From JAICTV01 sp034666045 (GTDB lineage: Bacteria > Planctomycetota > Phycisphaerae > Tepidisphaerales > Tepidisphaeraceae): a stretch of 7,746 nucleotides of DNA. This document shows positions 1 to 4,525 of this stretch, in pieces. The first letter of the stretch is position 1; each line of letters opens with the position of its first letter. The stretch lies in contig JAXDMN010000197.1 in assembly GCA_034666045.1 (NCBI GenBank), positions 1-7,746 of the forward strand, read 5' to 3'. The notes beneath the pieces are model-generated. The model did no database searches and was not told where the DNA came from. It saw only the letters and a list, made by a program, of their open reading frames with translations. A program made the position numbers and the translations under genes.

Positions 1-37
1 TGTCAATCGCAGCCTTGATTTCTTCGACAGTGCTCAT
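1..37 (-). CDS. N-terminus of a small unidentified protein (partial, runs off window)
   Basis: On the minus strand an ATG at 37-35 opens a frame reading MSTVEEIKAAID before the window edge. It starts 14 nt after the TAG stop of the preceding minus-strand gene, so the two are probably on one transcript. The opening resembles the N-terminus of many short bacterial antitoxin-like or helical regulator proteins that begin with 'STVEEIKAAI', but twelve residues cannot establish a family. No strong Shine-Dalgarno is visible in the 14-nt gap. The start is supported by spacing and by the typical amphipathic N-terminal helix; the function is unknown. Confidence 0.45.
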   Translation of the reverse strand, partial: MSTVEEIKAAID

Positions 38-51
38 GGTGAATCGTAGGG

Positions 52-1134
52 CTACTTGATGTACCCCTTCTGCTTGAAGTGCGCCAGCGCCTCATCCGTG
101 CTGCGGAAAACCTTCGTCGCGGTTTCGGTGATGAACGGACTCGGCAAGCCGCGGCAGGCCCAGACGACGAAGACTTCTTTGCCGCCTTCGAATGCGTGGT
201 GCAGCTCGCGCTCGACGCCGCTCGACAGGCCCGGCTTGCCGTTCGGCAATTGCGGGACCAGCGAGACGATCATGTCGCTCTGATCAACCATCTTGAAATC
301 GCGCATGTAGATCTGGCCCATGATGTCGCCGGCGATCTGCACGACCTCGGCGGTCTTGAGCGTAACGGGGCCGTCGGCGGCCTGCACTTCGATGGTTTCC
401 TTCCCCTCTTCGACGGCCTTGCTGGCGGTGGTGTGCAGGACGAACTCGTCGACGTCGCCCGGGTCGAAGCAGATGAAGTGCTCGTTGAGCGTGGCGCGGA
501 ACTTGTCGATCTCCGCCAGCGTGTCGGGCAGATCCATCACGTGGCTCATGGGGAAGCTGGGATAAACCTTTTTCTTCGTCCCCTCGAACATCAGCCGAAA
601 AATCGTCTGCGTGGTTGGGATATTCCGCCCGCGCGAGATCATGAAGAAGTGGCCGTAGCCGCGCAGGATGTTCGCGAGCATTTCCGTCGCGAGCAGCTCT
701 TCCTCGCGCCAGACCATGATGTCCTTGAGCGTGTGATCAATGTCGTGGTCGCGGCTGAGGCGCTGGTGGACGCTCTCGGCGTTGTCGAGGAGCGTGAGGT
801 ACATGTCGGCGTTGAACGCCTTGATCTGGTCGTAGTCGAACGCGGCGAACAGGCCGTGCCGCCAGCGGAACGTCGCGTGCGTGTTGACGATGAGATGCTC
901 GTGCTTTTCCGCTTCCTTGAGGATCTCCTTGAAGACCGCGCGGCGGAGGGTGTTGAGGCGCGAGATCGGCAGATTGAGGATTCGGCCGGCGGGGACATCG
1001 GGGGCTTCCGCGTACATCATCTGGCCGACGTGGCAGACCTTGAGGTCGAAGCCTTTGGATTGGGCTTCCTTCTGAACGGCTTGGAGATAGGGACCTTTGT
1101 CGACGCCGACCTGGCCGGTAACAATTGCTCGCAT
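52..1134 (-). CDS. Adenylate-kinase-like P-loop domain fused to a nucleoside 2-deoxyribosyltransferase-like domain; function unknown
   Basis: This is a 360-aa protein. I chose the ATG at 1134 because the protein then opens MRAIVTGQVGVDKGPYL, a beta strand running into a P-loop. The 26 residues in frame upstream come from repeat-derived intergenic DNA. The loop G7-Q-V-G-V-D-K13-G14 keeps the glycines and lysine, but the canonical GK[S/T] is replaced by D-K-G, so nucleotide binding may be altered. Residues to about 190 resemble small nucleotide kinases: a strand ending in VNTHATF, which fits the kinase core, and an Arg-rich helical section. Roughly residues 260-360 look like the nucleoside 2-deoxyribosyltransferase/TIR-like Rossmann fold. 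They contain VDQSDMIVSLVP (283-294) and SGVERE (305-310), whose glutamates sit where the catalytic Glu of that superfamily is found, followed by a GKEVFVVW strand. The domain assignments are inferred by pattern. The combination suggests nucleotide metabolism or sensing; the substrate is unknown. Confidence 0.85.
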   Translation of the reverse strand: MRAIVTGQVGVDKGPYLQAVQKEAQSKGFDLKVCHVGQMMYAEAPDVPAGRILNLPISRLNTLRRAVFKEILKEAEKHEHLIVNTHATFRWRHGLFAAFDYDQIKAFNADMYLTLLDNAESVHQRLSRDHDIDHTLKDIMVWREEELLATEMLANILRGYGHFFMISRGRNIPTTQTIFRLMFEGTKKKVYPSFPMSHVMDLPDTLAEIDKFRATLNEHFICFDPGDVDEFVLHTTASKAVEEGKETIEVQAADGPVTLKTAEVVQIAGDIMGQIYMRDFKMVDQSDMIVSLVPQLPNGKPGLSSGVERELHHAFEGGKEVFVVWACRGLPSPFITETATKVFRSTDEALAHFKQKGYIK

Positions 1135-1142
1135 ATGGGGGG

Positions 1143-1148
1143 ATTGTA
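1143..1148 (-). promoter_or_regulatory. Possible -10 element (TACAAT) for the kinase-like gene
   Basis: On the minus strand TACAAT lies 8 nt upstream of the chosen ATG at 1134. If used, transcription would begin about two bases before the start codon, giving a nearly leaderless mRNA. That would fit the absence of a Shine-Dalgarno: the bases before ATG are a C run followed by AT. No convincing -35 lies at 16-18 nt, so this is only a weak candidate. Confidence 0.2.
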
Positions 1149-1178
1149 GCGGATGGGGAACGAAGGTGCGCGAGGGGC

Positions 1179-1299
1179 AAATCCGAATGACGAAACCAGA
1201 AACCCGAATCAATGACGAAGCCCAAATGACGAATCGAGATGCCCTTCGTGATTCGTCATTCGGATTTGATTCGTCATTCTGGTTTCGTCATTCGGGTTT
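1179..1299. repeat. Long nested inverted repeat built from AATGACGAA / TTCGTCATT units
   Basis: Three copies of AATGACGAA (1186-1194, 1211-1219, 1225-1233) are mirrored by three copies of TTCGTCATT (1252-1260, 1270-1278, 1284-1292). The outer arms 1179-1201 and 1277-1299 match in 22 of 23 positions, with a perfect 19-nt core at 1183-1201/1277-1295. An inner stem 1225-1235/1250-1260 is perfect over 11 nt. The element fills most of the gap between the GNAT and kinase-like genes and begins 8 nt beyond the GNAT stop codon in minus-strand order. Read as protein, the right arm gives phrases such as VIRHSDLIRHSGFVIR. I recall such phrases as a frequent spurious peptide in planctomycete genomes, which suggests a dispersed family rather than a gene. 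Confidence 0.85.
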
Positions 1300-1306
1300 C
1301 CAGCCG

Positions 1307-1843
1307 TCACTCCTCAATGTATTCCAGCACCGGCACGCTCACCCCGCGTGGCGTCGGGGCTGTCGTCGGCGCGGAGATGATCGGCACCTCATGCAGCGTG
1401 CGCACCATCGCGATTTCATCGCAGCCGTCGCGCTTCGGGCAGCGGACGCAGTCGCTCCAGACTTTCAGCGGCAGCGAGTCCTTGCTGACGACTTCGAAGC
1501 CGAGCTTCTCGAAGAAGCCCTGCTCGTAAGTCAGCGACATCAATCGGCGGATCTGCAGGCGGCGGGCTTCGTCGATGCACCATTCGGTGAGCCTGCGGCC
1601 GATGCCCTGGCCGCGGGCGTCTTCATCGACGGCGAGCGAGCGCACCTCGGCCAGGTCGGCCCAGATGATCGCCAGCGCGGTGCAGCCGACGACGCGGCCG
1701 TCCTTCTCGAAGACGGCGAAGTCGCGCAGGCTCTCGTAGAGCTGCGCGTAGCTCTTGAACAACATCCGTCCCAGCTCGGCGTGGCTGTTGATGATCTCCG
1801 AGATGCGCGGAACGTCATGAACGGTGGCGGTGCGGATCGACAT
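1307..1843 (-). CDS. argA: GNAT acetyltransferase of the short N-acetylglutamate synthase (ArgA-like) type
   Basis: This 178-aa protein is predicted to transfer acetyl from acetyl-CoA to glutamate, the first step of arginine synthesis. The GNAT fold is clear. Motif A reads AEVRSLAVDEDARGQGIG, with the acetyl-CoA pyrophosphate-binding R77-x-x-G80-x-G82. The FFEKLGFEVV strand (110-119) is the usual motif B region. Family-specific signs of short ArgA-type enzymes are LYESLRDFAV (35-44), LAEVRSLAV, SLPLKVW, and the Cys-rich C-terminal segment D131-C132-x2-C135-x5-C141-D142-E143. It lacks the amino-acid-kinase domain of classical ArgA, as expected for the short class. After about residue 150 the tail is variable and low in motifs. 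A purine-rich GGAGAGGAG lies 15 nt before the ATG, somewhat far for a ribosome-binding site. No arg genes are in view, so the substrate rests on sequence pattern alone. Confidence 0.88.
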   Translation of the reverse strand: MSIRTATVHDVPRISEIINSHAELGRMLFKSYAQLYESLRDFAVFEKDGRVVGCTALAIIWADLAEVRSLAVDEDARGQGIGRRLTEWCIDEARRLQIRRLMSLTYEQGFFEKLGFEVVSKDSLPLKVWSDCVRCPKRDGCDEIAMVRTLHEVPIISAPTTAPTPRGVSVPVLEYIEE

Positions 1844-1882
1844 TGCTGCTTGCAGTGACTCCTCTCCGAGTACTTATCGGCA

Positions 1883-1888
1883 ATCATA
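1883..1888 (-). promoter_or_regulatory. Candidate extended -10 promoter (TGCTATGAT) for the GNAT gene
   Basis: The minus strand carries TGC directly before TATGAT, matching the extended -10 pattern TGnTATAAT in all but one position of the hexamer. A start site near 1876 would leave a leader of about 32 nt containing the purine-rich GGAGAGGAG. No recognisable -35 is present, which extended -10 promoters can tolerate. This is consistent with the gene having its own promoter just beyond the hairpin at 1911-1986. Confidence 0.4.
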
Positions 1889-1910
1889 GCACACGGGGGA
1901 GAGTGAGAGG

Positions 1911-1986
1911 TGGTGATTGAGGAGTGGTGATTGAACAGAAGATTGCGCAGAAGCGAGGCCTTTCAATCACCACTCATCAATCACCA
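1911..1986. repeat. Near-perfect 25-nt inverted repeat (stem-loop) abutting the ridA stop codon
   Basis: The arms 1911-1935 and 1962-1986 are reverse complements in 24 of 25 positions and enclose a 26-nt loop (1936-1961). Each arm is itself a tandem of TGGTGATTGA, or its complement, with a short spacer. The right arm ends at 1986 and the TAA stop of the RidA gene occupies 1989-1987, so the stem begins on the very next transcribed base. No T-run follows on the minus strand, so this is not a standard intrinsic terminator. It could still stabilise a 3' end or be a mobile repeat. Confidence 0.85.
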
Positions 1987-2442
1987 TTATTCTGCCTCAA
2001 AGATGACTTCGATCTCCACGCTTGCATCGCGCGGGAGCGTGTTCACTCCAACTGCGGCGCGCGCGTGCTTCCCCAAATCCCCAAAGAGCTGCGTCAGCAG
2101 CTCGCTCGCCGCATCCGCGACTTTGGGCTGGTCCGTGAACGTCGCGTCGCTGTTGACGAAGGCGCCGACGCGGACGACGCCGACGATCTGCTCGACACCG
2201 CCGGAGAGTGACTGGACGGCCCCGATCGCGTTAATGATGCATTGCCGGGCGGCGGCCCGCGCATCCTCCAGCGAGCAGCGCGACGGCACTTGGCCGGTTG
2301 CCATCAGCTTGCCGTCCTTCATCGGGAGCTGGCCGGCGACGTAGATTAGATTCCCCACGCGGCGGGCGGGAACATACGCACCGAACGGGCCGGAAACGGG
2401 CGGCAGCGCGATGCCGAGTTTTTTAAGGTTGTCGTGAAGCAT
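1987..2442 (-). CDS. RidA/YjgF/UK114-family protein (enamine/imine deaminase type)
   Basis: This is a 151-aa protein. RidA proteins form trimers that hydrolyse reactive 2-aminoacrylate and related enamines or imines released by PLP enzymes. Visible signature: GAYVPARRVGNLIYVAGQLP near the N-terminus, AARQCIINAIGAVQSLSGG in the middle, and HARAAVGVNTLPRDASVEIE at the end. R128 and E143 of that last segment correspond to the conserved substrate Arg and the Glu of active RidA. The N-terminal extension (LHDNLKKLGIALPP) is typical of the longer subgroup of about 150 aa. I chose ATG 2442, where the family-like sequence begins. ATGs at 2466 and 2472 also lie in frame but sit inside an inserted repeat. 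No clear ribosome-binding site precedes any of the three. The gene follows scpA on the same strand after 93 nt and may be read from its promoter. Confidence 0.88.
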   Translation of the reverse strand: MLHDNLKKLGIALPPVSGPFGAYVPARRVGNLIYVAGQLPMKDGKLMATGQVPSRCSLEDARAAARQCIINAIGAVQSLSGGVEQIVGVVRVGAFVNSDATFTDQPKVADAASELLTQLFGDLGKHARAAVGVNTLPRDASVEIEVIFEAE

Positions 2443-2466
2443 GTTCGCACGTGTTTGCAACCGCAT

Positions 2467-2546
2467 TGTCATCCTGAGCCTACTCGCGAAGGATCTGGGC
2501 TCAATTGACGAAGAGCGCAGATCCTTCGGAGTACCTCAGGATGACA
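2467..2546. repeat. TGTCATCCTGAG...AGGATCTG inverted repeat spanning the scpA/ridA junction
   Basis: The left arm 2467-2497 and right arm 2518-2546 are imperfect reverse complements. Both outer 12 nt (TGTCATCCTGAG) and inner 11 nt (GAAGGATCTG plus neighbour) match, with a small indel between them and a 20-nt loop. Variants of this element recur in many unrelated bacterial genomes in my recollection, often as spurious peptides such as CHPEVLRR. It carries the TGA stop and last codons of scpA in its right arm. Its left arm holds two in-frame ATG codons upstream of ridA. Confidence 0.85.
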
Positions 2547-3444
2547 GTTCTTCGTGAATTGTCGGCTGTTCCGTTGATTCGCTGGAGTCATCAACCATTG
2601 CGGCTTGCGGCGGCTCCTCGGCCGGCTCCATCTCATCTGCCAGATGGAGCGACGCGCCGGCGTAGGTGCGGCGATGTTCTTCCGGGGCGGCGACGATTTC
2701 CATGTCATCGAGCACGCCGTCCTGTTGGACGAGGATTTTCTTTTCGCGGATCAGTTCGAGCAGCGCGAGGAAGACGCCGATCATTTCGCTGCGGTTCTTT
2801 CGGCCGATCACGAGCTGGCGAAGCGTGAGCTTTCCCTCGCGCGCCAGACGATCTTCGATGTCGGCGGCGTGAAGGTCGATCGGCGTGTCGTCGTAGGTGA
2901 CCTCGTGGAATTTTTTGCGCCCGCCGACTTCCTTCATCAGCCGGTTGAACGCGTCGAGCAGGTCCCAGACCTGCACTTCCTCGAGATCGACCGGCGGCGG
3001 CTCGTCGTTTGTGCCATCCAGCTTCGCGGGATAACGCGGGAAGCGATTCTCGTGCTCGTGCTGCTGCCGTTCGAGCATCGCGGCGGAATCTTTGAAGCGC
3101 TTGTATTCGAGCAGCTTCTGAACCAGCTCGTAGCGCGGATCGGCTAGCTCCGCGGCGGCGGAGGAGCCGTCGGCGGACGAAAGCTCCTGGCGCGGAAGCA
3201 GCATCGCGCTCTTGATCTCCATCAGCGTCGCCGCCATCACGAGAAAATCGCCGGCGACGTTGATGTCGAGGCCCTGCTCCTTGCTCAGCGTGCGGAGCAT
3301 GCCGACGTAGTGCATATAGGAATCGGTAATTTGCTTGATGGGGATGTCGTAGATATCGAGCTCGTCGCGCTTGATGAGATACATCAAGAGATCGAGCGGC
3401 CCGTTGTAGACATCGAGTTCGACGCGGTATTCCACGCGGACCAT
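2536..3444 (-). CDS. scpA: Segregation and condensation protein A (ScpA kleisin)
   Basis: ScpA (302 aa here) is the kleisin that bridges the SMC ATPase heads and, with ScpB, forms the bacterial condensin acting on the nucleoid. The N-terminus YRVELDVYNGPLDLLMYLIKR carries the hallmark GPLDLL (15-20), followed by the DIYDIPIKQIT helix. The middle GDFLVMAATLMEIKSAMLLP (65-84) is the conserved helix that contacts SMC. The C-terminal winged-helix segment (about 206-247) contains LTLRQLVIGRKNRSEMIGVF and LLELIREKKI. An acidic, Glu/Pro-rich tail of about 50 residues follows and ends in codons supplied by a repeat element. Length is slightly above the usual 240-280 aa because of that tail. The start at 3444 fits the family opening; AAGG lies directly before ATG, too close to be a normal ribosome-binding site. 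Neither scpB nor smc is in the window. Confidence 0.95.
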   Translation of the reverse strand: MVRVEYRVELDVYNGPLDLLMYLIKRDELDIYDIPIKQITDSYMHYVGMLRTLSKEQGLDINVAGDFLVMAATLMEIKSAMLLPRQELSSADGSSAAAELADPRYELVQKLLEYKRFKDSAAMLERQQHEHENRFPRYPAKLDGTNDEPPPVDLEEVQVWDLLDAFNRLMKEVGGRKKFHEVTYDDTPIDLHAADIEDRLAREGKLTLRQLVIGRKNRSEMIGVFLALLELIREKKILVQQDGVLDDMEIVAAPEEHRRTYAGASLHLADEMEPAEEPPQAAMVDDSSESTEQPTIHEELSS

Positions 3445-3470
3445 CCTTGGTACGAGACGCGGCCCAACGG

Positions 3471-3498
3471 TTGATTTTACGACCGGTAGCGTGAGAAT
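3471..3498 (+). promoter_or_regulatory. Weak candidate kdsD promoter (TTGATT - 16 nt - GAGAAT)
   Basis: On the plus strand TTGATT (3471-3476) and GAGAAT (3493-3498) are each four of six to the sigma-70 hexamers with a 16-nt spacer. It overlaps the proposed scpA promoter on the other strand, so the two could compete for polymerase. The start site would lie only a few bases before the kdsD ATG at 3511, where no strong ribosome-binding site is seen. Confidence 0.25.
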
Positions 3499-3502
3499 CC
3501 AA
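3474..3502 (-). promoter_or_regulatory. Candidate scpA promoter (TTGGAT - 17 nt - TAAAAT)
   Basis: In the 66-bp divergent gap, the minus strand carries TAAAAT (3479-3474), five of six to the -10 consensus. It is preceded at exactly 17 nt by TTGGAT (3502-3497), a weak -35. A transcription start near 3467 would give a leader of about 22 nt. The AT-rich TTGATTTTAC patch is the only one in the gap, which supports promoter function. Confidence 0.4.
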
Positions 3503-3510
3503 CAGATCGA

Positions 3511-4509
3511 ATGGATGAATCGCTCCGCGAGTTCGCGCGCCAGGTGATCGCAACCGAAGCCGGCGCGGTCCGCGCCATGGACGGCGCGATCGATGACGAT
3601 TTCGAGCGCGCGTGCCGCGTGATCCTCGATTGCCCTTCATCCGTGCTCACCACCGGCATCGGTAAGGCCGGTCACATCGCCCGAAAAGTCTCCGCCACGT
3701 TCGCCAGCACGGGCACGCCGAGCCATTTTTTATCGCCGACGGACGCCGTGCACGGCGATCTGGGGGCGGTGCGGCGCGGGGACGTGATTCTGATTTTCTC
3801 GTCCAGCGGCGAGAGCGATGAGATTCTTCGGTTGCTCAGCATCGTCAAAAAGCTCGATCATCCAGTGATTGCGATCACGGCCAGTCGCAGCAGTGGGCTC
3901 GGGCGGTTCTCCGATTGCGTGCTGAAGATGGGGGCGATCGAGGAGGCGTGCCCGCTGGGGCTTGCGCCTTCGGCATCGACGACGGCGATGCTCGCGCTTG
4001 GGGATGCGCTGGCATTGTCGGTGATGAAACTGCGGAAATTCACGGCCGACGACTTCGCACTCTTCCATCCGGCCGGGCAGCTTGGACGAAAGCTGATCCG
4101 CGTGCGCGAGGCGATGACTTTTCGACTGGGCGAGAACCTGCCGGTCGCGTCCGAGCGGCTCAGCGTCGGGCAGGTGCTGCACGAAGTCAGCCAGATCAAG
4201 CGGCGCAGCGGCGCGGTGATTCTCGTGAACGAAGCCGGCAAAGTGAGCGGCATCTTCACCGACGGCGACCTGCGCCGGCTCGTCACCGACGACGACGGCA
4301 CCGGCCTGAAAAAACCGATCGGCGACGTCATGAAGCGCGACCCGAAGCGAATCCGCGCCGACGAGCTCGCGAGCGACGCGATGGCCGTCATGCGGCAATT
4401 CCGCATCGACGAGCTGCCGGTGGTGGATGACGACGACAAACCGGTCGGACTGATCGACGTGCAGGATTTGGTGATCCTGAAGATGCTCGACGTGGAGCCG
4501 GAGACGTGA
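3511..4509 (+). CDS. kdsD: Arabinose-5-phosphate isomerase (KdsD/KpsF family)
   Basis: This enzyme interconverts D-ribulose 5-phosphate and D-arabinose 5-phosphate in the cytoplasm, supplying the precursor of Kdo for lipopolysaccharide. The protein is 332 aa, the usual length. An N-terminal SIS domain (about 30-195) shows GIGKAGHIARK (49-59), HGDLG (81-85), SSSGESDEI (97-105), LAPSASTT (151-158) and FHPAGQLGRKL (185-195). With a constant offset of 7 from the Escherichia coli enzyme, K52, H81, E104, E145 and H186 fall at its key positions K59, H88, E111, E152 and H193. Two CBS domains follow: about 200-260, with GIFTDGDLRR, and about 270-328, with DELPVVDDDDKPVGLIDVQDL. The ATG at 3511 gives the expected N-terminal helix. 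The next gene, on the same strand 16 nt later, is an outer-membrane-lipid transport protein, which supports the Kdo role. Confidence 0.95.
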   Translation: MDESLREFARQVIATEAGAVRAMDGAIDDDFERACRVILDCPSSVLTTGIGKAGHIARKVSATFASTGTPSHFLSPTDAVHGDLGAVRRGDVILIFSSSGESDEILRLLSIVKKLDHPVIAITASRSSGLGRFSDCVLKMGAIEEACPLGLAPSASTTAMLALGDALALSVMKLRKFTADDFALFHPAGQLGRKLIRVREAMTFRLGENLPVASERLSVGQVLHEVSQIKRRSGAVILVNEAGKVSGIFTDGDLRRLVTDDDGTGLKKPIGDVMKRDPKRIRADELASDAMAVMRQFRIDELPVVDDDDKPVGLIDVQDLVILKMLDVEPET

Positions 4510-4525
4510 GCCCCTGAGCTCGCAG

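Noticed and set aside
79..1149. Plus-strand open frame of 356 codons opposite the kinase-like gene
   Set aside because: Its translation is rich in Val/Asp/Glu/Arg without any family motif, while the minus strand carries recognisable conserved motifs. It is the antisense shadow typical of GC-rich coding DNA.
1179..1299. Short CRISPR array
   Set aside because: The repeated unit is only 9 nt, occurs in both orientations, and the spacers are short and uneven.
1239..1529. Plus-strand small frame starting with MPFVIRHSDLIRHSGFVIR
   Set aside because: The peptide is only the translation of the AATGACGAA/TTCGTCATT repeat followed by antisense of the GNAT gene.
1097..1858. Plus-strand open frame of 253 codons through the repeat and opposite the GNAT gene
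   Set aside because: It reads through the intergenic repeat and the antisense of the GNAT gene, with no recognisable domain.
1911..1986. Intrinsic terminator for ridA
   Set aside because: The stem is strong and well placed, but no T-run follows on the minus strand and the stem is not GC-rich, so I list it as a repeat only.
2443..2472. Longer RidA start at ATG 2472 or 2466
   Set aside because: Both ATGs lie inside the inserted repeat or its edge and add residues not resembling the family; the ATG at 2442 begins family-like sequence. They cannot be fully excluded.
2469..2708. Minus-strand small frame containing NCHPEVLRRICALRQ
   Set aside because: This is the spurious translation of the TGTCATCCTGAG repeat together with out-of-frame scpA.
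2705..3640. Minus-strand open frame of 311 codons overlapping scpA and kdsD
   Set aside because: Arg/Ser-rich out-of-frame translation of scpA; scpA in the other frame is unambiguous.
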